This document shows positions 13,393 to 24,000 of a DNA stretch of 64,000 bases, piece by piece. The DNA lies in assembly GCA_947846985.1 (NCBI GenBank), contig CANTUZ010000001.1, positions 182,604,955 through 182,668,954 on the forward strand, given 5' to 3'. Origin of the DNA: Fratercula arctica. Taxonomy: Eukaryota > Chordata > Aves > Charadriiformes > Alcidae. The number at the start of each line of letters is the position of its first letter. Within the stretch, counting starts at the first letter, position 1. Under the pieces are notes generated by a model, which searched no databases, had not been told where the DNA came from, and worked only from the letters and a program-made list of their open reading frames with translations. The position numbers were made by a program, and so were the translations under genes.

Positions 13393-13398
13393 ATGTGA
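13393..13398 (+). CDS. Minimal start-stop uORF (ATGTGA)
   Basis: ATG is followed immediately by TGA at 13,393-13,398 in the probable first exon. Start-stop elements in 5'UTRs can stall initiating ribosomes. Here the context GTCGATGTG has a T at -3, so initiation would be weak. Confidence 0.25.
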   Translation: M

Positions 13399-13634
13399 CG
13401 GGCCATTTCCCCGCCGCTCGCCTCTCGGGAATACGTCGCCGCGGTTCGGCCGCGCTGCGGGGAGGGTAAGTGGCGGCTCCCGGGGTGACTGAGGGGCGGG
13501 ATGCTCGGCGGGGCGCGACAAGCCCGCCCGGGGTTTGCATGGCCGGGAGGTGCCCGTAAGGAGCCGCCCGAATCGGGAGCCGGCGCTCGGCAGCGCCGTC
13601 CTGCGCGGAGTTGTTGGACGGGGGCCGCCGGCTC

Positions 13635-13706
13635 GGGAGAGCGGGGTGGGGGGGTCCCGGCGAGCCCCGTCGCGGCTGTCGGAGGTTGGGAGGGGGGGGG
13701 GAGGAT
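13635..13706 (+). other. G-run cluster, potential G-quadruplex
   Basis: Two dense G tracts, GCGGGGTGGGGGGG near 13,640 and GGTTGGGAGGGGGGGGGG near 13,685, lie just inside the predicted first intron on the non-template strand of the + transcription unit. Such tracts can form G-quadruplexes or favour R-loops. No functional evidence is visible beyond composition. Confidence 0.45.
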
Positions 13707-14239
13707 GGCGCGGCGCCGGCTCGGTGCGACCGGCGGAGCGGGAGGCGCCGGGGCCGCCGGTCTGGATGAGGGTCCGGATGCGGGAGCTCAGCTGTTGCCT
13801 GTCAGTGGGATGACAACTGGCCTCTTCCAGGCAGCCGCCGCCTCCTCCTCGTCCTCAGCGAAGTGTTCGCCACCGGGCGACCTCCTGCCCCGAGCCGGGG
13901 GCGGGGGGCGACCTCGGTCCGGCATTCTGCGGGCTCTCCCCGGCGAGCGCGCTGTGTTACTGGGGGGTAACCCCCCCTTCTCCCTTCCGACAGCACCGAA
14001 ATATGCCTTTATTTTTTTCCTTCCTCAATGAAGAGAGCTCTGGAAGGGCGATGGACGCTCCCCGAGCCTCTTTTCCCAGAATATTTATTCCCACCGCCCG
14101 TTTCCAAACTCCAGCGTTTATGCTCGGGCCGGGCTGAGTCCAGGGCTCCTTCCTTGTGGTCCCAGCCTGCGGCGGCCGGGTCTGGCCTCGGCCGGGCATC
14201 TGTCACTGTGCCCCAGCGGGGCGGCCCGGGAAAGCAAAA

Positions 14240-15390
14240 TAAAGCACTCGCCAGTACCAGTGTTTCTAAATGCCATCAACTGGAGAGCCAGGAAACGCGG
14301 CGGGGGATATTTTACAAGCTCTCTGAGAAATGTTTATACAGAGGATTTAAAGGTTAACAATGCGTATTCCCTACGTGCTGAAACCTAAAAAGTGGCAAAA
14401 ATAAATGGCTGGCGTTACTGCCGGCAAAGTTCGCTGTTTAGCTGGTGACTGAGGTCTTTAAACTGCACATTTTGGATGGCAAACTCGGAGTGACTAGTAA
14501 GATTTTCTGGCAGGATGTGTTTTTCCCCCCTTTAGCTCTAGTTACTGTTTCTAGGAGGAATTACTGTTATTTGTATTACTTCTCTACAGCCCAGGTATAT
14601 CACAGTGGCCAGGTTTTCATCCCAAAATGCCAGCAGGTCAGAGTGGGCTTGGAAAGGGAAGGAAGGGGAGAGGAGGGAAGGCGAGCAGTTACTCTGACTG
14701 CAGTGACAGATCCTTTCATTTTTCACCGCAGAGCCCCGGATGAGCCGGGCTGGTGCAGTTCTGCCAATGACACGTTTAATTGTGTCCTGTAAATCAAGGT
14801 CCACGGAGCTGCTCGCTTTCTGTATAACAAAAGGTTTTGTAATGAGTAAGCCCAGATCAGTCATATAAAAATTCTAACATCAACTGGGCAAGGTGTGTGT
14901 GGGGGGACGTTACAGGGTTAATAGCTAAACTATTAGATTGGAGTCAGATGTGGGTAAAAGCAACAGGAGAGTCTGGTTTTTCCTAATATCCTGTAGTATG
15001 ATAACTCTGAAGAAGGTAATTGTTTTAAAAAAAAAAAAAATCTGTTTCAATTTAAGATTTATTAAGCAAGAAGAACCTTACATAAACATCAGAATCCTTT
15101 TCTTGTTTGGAAAGGCAAGAAATGGCTAGAAATGTCATCTGAACTTAAAAGTGAAAGACTACAAACTATGCACGGATTTTCATGTGTATGTGCAAGAATG
15201 TTATTAATCTCATTTTTAACTAGCTTATTCTACATCTTAGGGGGGACCAGGGCGTTTAGCTCAGGCTTTTGGCAAAATGGCTTCTGTGCTTTCCCCCCCC
15301 CGCCCCCTTAGCAAACGAGTTCTTTCTAATGTTTAATAAGACATTTAGAATACAGGAGTAGGAGATAGCAAGTGTCTTCCAAAGAAGGAG
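14240..15390. other. Intron-like DNA, no exon supported
   Basis: Composition falls from the CpG island to AT-rich DNA. Short runs (A13 near 15,030, a C-rich run near 15,292-15,306) occur. No open frame with splice signals was found. Confidence 0.5.
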
Positions 15391-15396
15391 AAAAGG

Positions 15397-15413
15397 AGGG
15401 GGCGGGAGGGGGG
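15397..15413 (+). other. Short G-run motif
   Basis: GGGGGCGGGAGGGGGG directly precedes the AT-rich candidate enhancer. It could form a quadruplex or bind SP/KLF-type factors. It is recorded because it is isolated in otherwise AT-rich DNA. Confidence 0.35.
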
Positions 15414-15419
15414 AGCCAG

Positions 15420-15880
15420 GTTTTACTTAGATATATAATAAGTTGGGAATGCAAGTTTATATATAAGGAGGAGATCTGAAGAGTGACTTGGCACGCTAAT
15501 GACCTGGCTTTTCAGAGCTTCAAGAGTTTGGTCTGTCTCCCCCTATGGTTATAATAAGAGATTAAATGCATTTGGCATATTTAATTAATTAGCATATGAA
15601 AATCATATGGCTTTTACTTTGTCATTGTTTTCCTGTGAAACTTTTCTATGCTAATGAACGTCTACAATTTACAGGGTAATTTAAATGGCTTTGGTTTATA
15701 CTATGTCTTTGCAGATTGCTTTGACCCTTTCGAAAGCTGCAGCCTTTGTATCCCAGCCTGAAAGCCCTTTCCCTTTGTAATATGGATCTTGCATAATATA
15801 TTGTCAATGGCTGCTCTACACAGCTTCTAACAGAGCAGACTGAGAGTTGCACTTAAATTTAAAGCCTCTGTTTGCTTGGA
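15420..15880. promoter_or_regulatory. Candidate conserved intronic enhancer
   Basis: This is an AT-rich, repeat-free block about 2 kb after the first exon, with an unusual density of developmental transcription-factor words. TTAATTAATTAG (15,581-15,592) carries homeodomain TAATTA cores, GCATATGAAAAT follows it, ATGCTAAT (15,648-15,655) is an octamer-like POU site, and CATTGTT (15,623-15,629) is a SOX-type site. Several TTTAAT/ATTAAA words lie nearby. The frame on either strand is closed, so it is not an exon. The texture matches vertebrate conserved non-coding elements. Conservation is inferred, not observed. Confidence 0.45.
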
Positions 15881-17990
15881 TGCTGTGTCTTGTGCATTCC
15901 AGAGTTAATTGTATGTGCAGTGGTGAAGTCCATTTAAAACAAACAAACATGCTGAGTTTTGTTTCTGTTTTCAAGCACTACCTTATCCTAAAGTAAAGAG
16001 ATCCCTGCTGTTGGGGTATAAAAACATGCTCTGAAACATTACTACTTCTTAAAAAAAAAAAAAAATCACAAAGCATCATTTGTGTTTCTGGGAATATTGT
16101 TGTGTGATATGATGTTGCATGAAGAATACTTGATTATGGGATTGGTGCATCGTGACCAAGTGGCTTATGTCAATATTCAGTTCGCCCCCTTGTATTAAGG
16201 CTTAAGCTTCATTTTGGCCACCACTGTTTTCTGCTTATGCTGTTTAAACAGAGGTAAACTTGAGGTTAGCTCTAGTCATTAGTGTATGTTTGGTGTAAGC
16301 CATGCATGCTTAGGTCCTGCTCCTGGAAATGTTTACAGAAATGAGTAGCTTTTACTTGTGTGCTTAAATTGTTTGGATTAGGAGTTGTATAATGGGAAGA
16401 ACCAGCTTGGAAGGATACAGCACAGCTATCGCTCATCTTTCCCCTCCCCTCCCACCTTATCACTGAAGAATGATGGGAAGAAACATGTTTTGCAAGTAAT
16501 AGCGCACTGAAGTCATGGCATTTCTGGCAGAAATTCCCAGATAGACTGTCAGATCACAATTTGCCAAAATTGCACGCTTTTTACAGAAGCAGCTCTTTGG
16601 CTGCTGGTTCATTGTCAAAGTATATTTCCAGTTACTGAAGAAAATTTCAGAAGTGGTCTGCTGTAACTCTTCCTCTTGTATTTTGCTTCTTTATATTGTG
16701 CACTAAATAAATTATACTCTTTTTTTTTTTTTTTTTGCAAAACTAAAGGACCACAAACTGACAATACTTCTCAAGCATGTTCTTGTGCAAGGAGGCTTTT
16801 TTAAATGTACAAAATGAGTGAAGTGCCTCAGATAGAAGAGGTATGAGCCAATACAAACACTTTTAGTATTTTTAAAATATCTGTAAATGACAGCTTTTTC
16901 CTAGTTTACCTTTTCTTGGAAGTCTGTCTGGAAGGCTAATTCCTTAGAAGTTCTTAAATATAACCATAAGATTGGCAAGTTGCTTTTCAAGATCATTTTG
17001 AACCAATCAAGTGCTGAGTGTTTTGCTAGTTAGTAAACCTGGGGTAGACAGTCTCTCAGGCAGGCCTTTCATTTCCAGCAGATTACACATCAACAAAACC
17101 TGGAACTGTGTTATTTCAGTTGTTCTGTACCAAAGTCATGTATTCTTGTCTAAGGCTTGTGTTTGAAACATTGATTTATAACTCCTGATAGCTCTTGCTG
17201 TTCTGCCTTGCATGCTTCTTGCCTTCATTTTCCGTCTCCCCCGTCCCTTACTCTCTAGTTCTACCAAGTTGGCAATAAAATGATAAGAGTATTATGGAGT
17301 GTGCTTGTAGGTTTATATTTGTAACAGTTTTATTCAGTTGCCCCTCTTTTATCTAAGCACAGATCCCACAGCTTGCAATTACAGTCTTTGACTTCAGTAA
17401 CAATTCTGTTTTTTTGAAATGTTTCCAGTTACACACAATATTGGCTTCGTGGAGCAGCTGCATGCCAAAAAAGCATTTCCAACTGCCATCCAAATATTGA
17501 AATATGATTGCTTTGCTTTATTTAAAATAAATTTTGTTTCCTGTGATGTTTTCATAACCACCTTTTGAGCTTGGTGCTTTCTAATCTTGCATCAAGTAGC
17601 CCCAATCTTAATATTACATGATTCCAGAACCAGGCTTGTCTGACGGCAACGTGCCAAATCCATATCTAATGTTTGTGTTAATGTGGTGTATACAAAAACT
17701 GACTTCTCAGTGGATTTGATCGCTGATTTGTATAATTGCAACCAGCATGATTAAAAATCTGCATGTCAATATCATGATGCTTATAATAAAACTTATGGAT
17801 TTTTTCTTTTAAGCGGGGAGATGTTAGTTCCTTGGATTTTCTCAAAGGGAGTCTTCATTGTCCAAACATCTTCATTTCTGAAAGTGCTTGAGTGTTTTAA
17901 AATGAAAATAAGAACATAAATGCAGTTATGAATATAGTAACGTAGGCTTCAGATCACACTGTGTGGTAGGACTCCTGCATCCTCTTGTTC
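15880..17990. other. Intron-like DNA around a candidate mini-exon
   Basis: AT-rich, repeat-poor sequence with T-runs. A T-run at about 16,722-16,736 belongs to the candidate mini-exon's acceptor. Otherwise no coding or RNA gene is recognised. Confidence 0.4.
16749..16840 (+). other. Candidate mini-exon with alternative start codon
   Basis: A T-rich tract (to about 16,736) is followed by GCAAAACTAAAG, a possible acceptor. The 92-base segment that follows ends at a possible donor (GTATGAG from 16,841). An ATG at 16,814 with A at -3 opens nine codons (MSEVPQIEE) up to the donor in phase 0. Read through unspliced, the frame stops after one more codon (GTA TGA), so it is meaningful only if spliced. 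Joined to the exon at 62,867 the frame stays open, placing nine plus ten residues before that exon's own ATG. The acceptor is only moderate because the last 12 bases are purine-rich. I do not recognise the peptide. It could equally be chance. Confidence 0.25.
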
Positions 17991-18015
17991 TGTAGGAAAG
18001 CTCATCTTCTCTCAC

Positions 18016-18410
18016 CAATCTTAGGAGTGAAATGGAGGAATTGTGCAATTGAATCTTCAAACATCTCTGGACAGATAGTGCTATACCGTTCCTCAAAGCA
18101 CACATCTCTTCTGTATTCCGGTGCTCCTCGTTGGAGCAATGTAGACCACCTCTGACACAAGCGCTGTAATTGTTCAGCTTTACCCTTTTTAGCCTCCCCT
18201 AATCTCTTCATTAACAAAGTTCTCCTGTGACAGAGATAGTGCTAGCTCAGCAAGAGGCTCTGCCGAGGCACCCGGGTGCTCTTGCTCAACCCGTCGAGCA
18301 CATGGGCTAGTCGGACACTGCCCTCACCCATGGCCCATTTCTGTAGCAAGACAAACGCACAATAACCATGGCACAAATTGAAAGCCGCCGTGTGCTTTCA
18401 AGTGTGGATC
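18016..18410 (-). pseudogene. Degenerate coding-like segment, parent unknown
   Basis: On the minus strand a protein-like frame runs from about 18,393 to 18,002, interrupted by one in-frame TAG near 18,241. Before the stop it reads FVLLQKWAMGEGSVRLAHVL and continues for about 18 more residues. After the stop it reads about 70 residues rich in charged and amphipathic helix-like sequence, such as AEQLQRLCQRWSTLLQRGAP, then CFEERYSTICPEMFEDSIAQ, ending ...FTPKIG before a donor-like GTGAGA (GT at 18,015-18,014). An acceptor-like CTCTGTCACAG precedes 18,224, so an exon 18,224-18,016 is also conceivable. A retrocopy with a nonsense mutation, an old duplicated exon or a captured transposon gene are the options. 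The family is not recognised. It lies antisense to the proposed + gene. Confidence 0.4.
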
Positions 18411-19370
18411 AACTTGTCTAACTGTGGCAAAAGCTGACTTGTTTTCAAGTATGTTAAAAATTACTGCATGATTAGTGAAGGTGTTTTTTAAAGATCTCTT
18501 TTTGTAATCAAGTGTTACAGTTGATCACCCAGAAGTTCAAAGTGTTTATGTAAAGAAATTGCATGTGTTTGTGTGTGTGCATACTTTAGGACTAATATAT
18601 TTTTACCTTATTTCAGCATCCTTGCAGGAATTGGTATTTTTGTAGAGGAAAAAAAAAAAACTTCACATGCTGAGATGACTGTTCAAAGTGTGAATATTTG
18701 TATACTTTAAAATGAGTTTTATGAAGGCATTGAAGAAATGTCTGAACCTAGTGTATTTGCATCTATATATACAGACTGCTAAATGAATTATGCTAGGTCT
18801 AGAACCTCACTGGTGAACTGCACATGTCTTTTGCAAAAGTATACATATGGCTTTCTGAGAGCTTTGAACTGTTCTCTCATGCTTTGCTCATCAGAAAGAT
18901 CATATGGATAAATTCATTGTGAGAGGCTTTTTCAGTCTTGTTTGCAAAGCGTGGTGGATCTGTGTGTTAAATATTGAGCTCCTGCTCATCCTAGGACTGA
19001 AATGAGTTCGTTCTGTGCATATGGAATATAGGAATAAGATACACAGAGGATATGTTTGTATTTAACAAAATTAATAGTACAAAGCGAATGCAAAGGAACT
19101 TATAAGCCTAAACAGCTTGGCAGGCCAATAGCCAATGAACATGTTAGAGTACTGCCAAACATGTAGAAAGCAGACCAGGCTCTCGTCTGTACCAAGGTAC
19201 TGGAAAAGTACGTAATTTCCAGCCTGGTGAGGATGTTGTTACCCAGGATGCAGCTTTGTTCTGTCCTCTCAGCAGCTCAGGGTAGGTTTGGATTTCCACA
19301 GGTATCTCCTAGGAGGTACCACCACTATTCAGCAGAAATGTGAGCTGCCTAAAAAAGCAAGCAGTTGCGT
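18410..19370. other. Intron-like DNA, no gene seen
   Basis: AT-rich sequence with an A12 run near 18,649 and a short TGTGTTTGTGTGTGTG tract near 18,565. No open frame, RNA gene or repeat family was recognised. Confidence 0.5.
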
Positions 19371-19371
19371 T

Positions 19372-19935
19372 ACAGAATCACAGAATGGCAGGGGTTGGAA
19401 GGGACCTCTGGAGATCATCTAGTCCAACCCCCTGCCAAAGCAGGTTCACCTAGAGCAGGTTGGACAGGAACGCATCCAGGCAGGTTTTGAATATCTCTAG
19501 AGAAGCAGACTCCACCGCCTCTCTGGGCAGCCTGTGCCAGTGCTCTGCCACCCTCAAAGTAAAGAAGTTTTTCCTCATGTTGAGATGGAATTTCCTGTGT
19601 TTTAGCTTGTGCCCGTTGTCCCTTGTCCTGTCACCGGGCACCACTGAGGAGATTCTGACCCCATCCTCTTGACATTTGCCCTTTAGATATTTATAAGCAT
19701 TGAAGAGGTGCCCTCTCAATCTCTTCGTCTCCAGGATAAACAGACCCAGGTCTCTCAGCCTTTCCTCATAAGAGAGCTGCTCAATTCCCTTGATCATCTT
19801 TGTAGCCCTCTGCTGGACTCTTTCCAGTAGTTCCCTGTCCCTTCTTGAACTGGGGAGCCCAGAACTAGATGCAGCACTCCAGATTTGGCCTCACCAGGGC
19901 AGAGTAGAAGGGGAGGATGCTCCTCAGCAGCTCTT
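19372..19935 (-). mobile_element. CR1 LINE, 5'-truncated
   Basis: The 3' end lies at the left: ACAGAATCACAGAATGG is the antisense of the CR1 terminal octamer repeat, followed by GGTTGGAAGGGACCTCTGGA and TCTAGTCCAACCCCCTGCC. On the minus strand 115 codons are open (19,797-19,450) and read as the CR1 ORF2 C-terminus, with [25 protein letters not shown] and [20 protein letters not shown]. Further 5', a second frame carries YSALVRPNLECC of the reverse-transcriptase end, separated by a frameshift. The element lacks the catalytic RT and endonuclease regions, so it is dead. It is the best-preserved copy in the window and supports an avian host. Confidence 0.95.
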
Positions 19936-20756
19936 CTCTGCAGCCAGATACCAGAGTTTGGGTCCCCTTTTGTGGGGCATTGACTCCCCTTAGAAGGCTC
20001 CTTGGAAGGGAGCTGTGTACTTGGGTGAGGCTGGAGAGAGCATCCATGTCGTAAGAGGGAGCCCTATGTGTTGCTCTTGTGTTCAAGTATAAGCTCCCAA
20101 AAAGCTGTGGAAGCTCTCACAGCAAAGGATGCTGCTGAGTGGGTTAGTGAGTTGAATGGTTGATTTAGCTGTTTGTGAATCCAGTCAACATCAGGCTTTA
20201 CCCCCCTGACCTTTCATACAGACAGTCTGCTTGGGCAATCTTTGCAGGGGATTTCAGGTGGTGCGAAGCTGTAGTTCAGTGATCCAGGCTAATAGCCCAT
20301 TTCTTTCTCAATATATGATTTTCCAGTTATATAAAACTGTTGATTTCATGCAAGAACAGCTCTTGTGGTTTTAGAGTAACTGTTAATATATTGAACTTGA
20401 GCAATGCAGGTATTTGATTGAACTGAAGTGACCACAGCGACAAGCAGGCATTGGTTTCATTACTGCAGATTTATTGCTTTTCAGGCTTCTTTGCAGAATC
20501 TCCCCTGACGCTCAGAGCTCTATTGTCTAGTCCTGAATCTGCCATCTTTTAGGCTGTAATTTTGGTAGGTTAGTTTTTAATGTCTTCCTGTCTGTCTCGT
20601 ACTGTAGCTGTTTATAAACCTTTTTGACCTATCAGTTGATGTCTTATTAGCCTGGAGCTGGTGCTGTAAAGAGGTACTGATATGATGAGGACTCTTTGGC
20701 TGTGGTATAGTAGCACAAAGGTATACTTGGTGGCCTTGTTTTAGGAATTGGGGTGA
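19936..20756. other. Intron-like DNA between CR1 copies
   Basis: The first 100 bases or so may be an eroded continuation of the CR1 at 19.4-19.9 kb, since GCTCCTCAGCAGCTC and adjacent text are still weakly CR1-like. The remainder shows no gene. Confidence 0.4.
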
Positions 20757-21035
20757 TCATAGAATCATAGAATCTTCATGGTTGGAAAGGACCTTTGAGA
20801 TCATTGAGTCCAACCATACACACACCAAAAAAAACCCCCTACAATCTCTGTCATAGAGCATGCCCTGAAGTGCCAGATCTAGATGTTTCTTAAATACCTC
20901 TAGGGATGGTGACTCAACCACCTCCCTGGGCAGGCTGTTCCAGTGCCTGACCACTCTTCCAGTAAAGTAATTCTTCCTAATATCTAATCTAAACCTCCCT
21001 TGCCGATACCAGGCTGCTGATACCAGGATCCTGTT
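20757..21035 (-). mobile_element. CR1 LINE, 5'-truncated
   Basis: TCATAGAATCATAGAATC at the left edge is the antisense terminal octamer repeat, followed by GGTTGGAAAGGACCTTTGAG and GTCCAACCATA. The minus strand frame retains [34 protein letters not shown] and LDLALQGML, the extreme CR1 ORF2 C-terminus. Only about 280 bases remain. The flavour (LDIRKNYF, [15 protein letters not shown]) differs from the neighbour at 19.4 kb, suggesting a different CR1 subfamily and an independent insertion. Confidence 0.95.
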
Positions 21036-24000
21036 CACTTAAGGCTTTCTTTTTTAACTTTGATGTGTAAGTCAGTGTTCAACATCCATATATTAACTCT
21101 GAAAAACTCAAAGTTGGATATTCAAGGGCATATGTGTGTGTTCTTGGGTGTTTCTCCACCTTCGCATGGCCTCTGGAAGGAGACTGATGCTTTGAATGAA
21201 CAGGTCTCGTGAAAATCAGCAGGCATATCTTGAATTATGCAACACTTTTTCTGCAGGTAGCAGTCATCCTCCATCATGCAATTCTGTGCGTTTACCTTCT
21301 TCCTGCTTTGCCGTGTACTAAATCAGCCAATATTTAATGCAATTGTGAGAAGAGAATCTAGACGTGTTTTTAAAAGGAAACTGCTAGTATGTCTTTCTAC
21401 TGGAGTGCAGGGGGAGACTTAACACCAGTATGTGAGCTGCGACACTGGTTGTGTACCAGTGAAGGTGGGAGGAAAAGCAATACCAAAGAGGCAGTTACAG
21501 TGATATTCTGTCAATGTTGGACTCTGAATAAGTATGAATTACTTCAGTCTTGCATTTCTATGGTATATAAACCTGATCAAACAATGTAGTAAATCATTCC
21601 CTCTGTAAAATACTATTTCCCTTGCGCTGTTGCTTAGTTGCGCTGGCACAGCTTGAGCAGGGACGTAGAGATGGCTTTAAAAATGTTTGAAAACGTTTGG
21701 GCATTTTCTTGCTTTTCGTTTTAAGTGAGCTTCCCAAATCAGTACAGACACGTACGATGATTGTGTTAGTGCACAGAGCTGCTCACCAGAGTGGTGAAGG
21801 AGCAGCTTCCGGACCATGTGCTACTACCCCAAAAAACAGACCATAAAGCCGTAGCTTCCGTTGTCTCATGGGTCCAAACCATGAAGTGGTTTTGTCTAAC
21901 TTGAGTTCCAGTCACAAGTGTTGCTTTTTCATTCGGACAACTAATTTTACAGTAGTTTGATCCTGAAGGGTTTTGGAAGATCATCTGCTTGAGCTTTGGT
22001 GTGAGTGATGGTTATGCATCATTTCTAGTCATGCAAGTAGTTCAGACTTCTCTCCCACTTCCCAGTTTCTGGGAGTGGAAAATCTGTGTCCTTCACAAAG
22101 AAAATGGCCTGCTTCTCATTTTATAGAGTAACTGTAGGAAAATATAATTCAATGGTGTTTGTCAGCAAGAAAATACAATATTTATTTCTAAAATTTTATT
22201 TTAAAGCCAGTTTAATTGTCAGCAAGAAAATACAATATTTATTTCTAAAATTTTATTTTAAAGCCAGTTTAATGACTGGGCTTCTGATTTCTTAATACCA
22301 ATCTCAAGTCTTCAAAAAAACCCACCCTGGATAAGCTGCAAGTTCCCCACCACCACCCCCAGCTAGAGCCTCTTTGCCTGCCTTTGCTTGTGTACTCTAT
22401 CGGTTTCACAGTTCATATACTTGTGTTTTTTTAAAATCTCCCCATGCACTCTGGTGGGAAACATGTCTGCTGTTTCCTTTCAAACACACAAGGCTTGATT
22501 CTTCTCTCACAATGGCATAAATTGTGAAGAACTCCACTTGAAATCAATGGAAGTAAAGACATGTAAAATGGGGTGAGAGAAGAGCCCGGCCTCTGGTTTC
22601 TATTTTTAAGTGAGTCTGGTTAACCTAAAATTGTTCAATGTGCCACTGTGACTTCAGTTTGTAGATATCAGTTGCTATGCTTGTTTCTCTTCGTACATAA
22701 TGTTTCATTTTCATATATAATACATTACAGCTAGTACCCTTAATCATGATGCATGTTTCTTTGATTTAATACCTCAGTACTACTACATCAATTTTGGTAG
22801 TTAATAAGCAATATGCATGGTTAAGTACTTACCTTACTAGGGACAGATTCTACAAAAAGTCAGGGGTGCAGCTGTATTCCTGTGCAAGTCCCCAAGGAAA
22901 GAAGGCTGGATTGGCTCTATCCAACTTAAACGTTCTTTGTGGTTTTCTGTTGCTTTAGTAGTTCTAATCTGTGAATCTTGTTCCTCATTATCCATGTTCA
23001 AAATGCTAATTCTCAGTTAGTGTTGTCTTTCCTGTGCTTGTGAAGTATTCAGCTCCATTCTTATGCTTTGTACATAGCCAAGAACTTACTTTAACTTCAA
23101 ATTTTCTCTGAACAGTTAAGTATTTGGCAATAAAACTGGAATATCCACACGCAATTTCTGTCATTGCTTAAGTATTGGTGGTTGCTCACACTTGTTTATT
23201 TTTTGGCAATGGATTATGGTCCTTAATTACCATCAGTAGTCAAATAACTGAATGAGATTATACAGCAGTGCTGTAAAAACTATTCATGCTAGCTATGATC
23301 TGTGCATGTGTGGATATCTTTGAAAACAGTCACCTCATTCATTAACCAGTGCAACAGACTCCAACTTTACCACTATTTAGTTTTTGAAATTAATGCAGCA
23401 TTCTCTACCTAACTGAAATGTTGCTTTGACTGCCTCTTTTTATAGTTTAAAAAAAAATAACATGAAATAGTTGACGCTTGTAATGTATTCTAACTTGGAG
23501 TAGATCTATTGGCTTATTTGAAATTTTGTTTTCTGCTTGAGTAGCAAATCACAGTTGTCCACAAGAGTCTCTTTAAACTTGAAGAATGTGGTAGGCTTAG
23601 TATATCCCTTAAATTTTATCTCTAACCCAATTATGGTGAGAGTGAGAACTCTGTGGTGTTTTGTCTCTTACGGCGTTCAGTCCTTGAGCTTTCCCTTTCA
23701 ATTTTAGTCCCCCATCCCCCAAAAAAATTCAAGAGGTTGCTTAGCTAGTATGTGGTGGCCTTACATATCAGTGAAGTATCAGGGACAGAAGGTGCCACAG
23801 AGGCTTGCTGTGCTGCACAGGATTGTAGTGCTGCAGGCCTCCATCTTCAATGTGGCTTCCCAGCCACAGAGGTGATGCACAACCAGCTTCCGACCTCTTG
23901 ACTGCAGCTGTTAATTCTAATAGCGAGTTCTCCCTTGTTCCTGCTAGGCTTTGCATTACTTACCATCGGAAAAATCAAGCATTTTAGATAGCTGATTTAT

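Larger units (their letters stand above)
13240..13465 (+). other. Probable non-coding first exon (5'UTR)
   Basis: The left boundary is estimated from the CCAAT and GC boxes. The right boundary is set by a consensus splice donor, GGGGAG followed by GTAAGTGG, with the intron GT at 13,466-13,467. No long ATG frame within the exon reaches the donor. The two ATGs present both stop inside the exon, so it would be 5'UTR. The exon is GC-rich with GGCGG repeats and would give a structured leader. The downstream acceptor is not proven; candidates are the mini-exon at 16,749 and the exon at 62,867. The host gene is not recognised. Confidence 0.55.
12860..14240. promoter_or_regulatory. CpG island promoter
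   Basis: A sharply bounded GC-rich, CG-dinucleotide-rich island in otherwise AT-rich DNA. It contains stacked GC boxes (CCCCGCCCC words at 13,055-13,110, including a duplicated CTCCTCCCCGCCCCG unit), an inverted CCAAT box (ATTGG, 13,146-13,150) and a direct CCAAT box (13,171-13,175). There is no convincing TATA box. This is the usual design of a dispersed-start vertebrate promoter. A + strand first exon ending at a consensus donor at 13,466 supports rightward transcription. Divergent leftward transcription is possible but no minus-strand exon could be defined. Long open frames on both strands inside the island follow from GC richness and are not proposed as proteins. Confidence 0.85.

Noticed and set aside
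12862..14031. Long open frames on both strands (up to 219 codons) across the CpG island
   Set aside because: They are Arg/Pro/Gly/Ala-rich, overlap in several frames on both strands, and follow from stop-codon scarcity in GC-rich DNA. The + exon donor at 13,466 fits a non-coding leader better.
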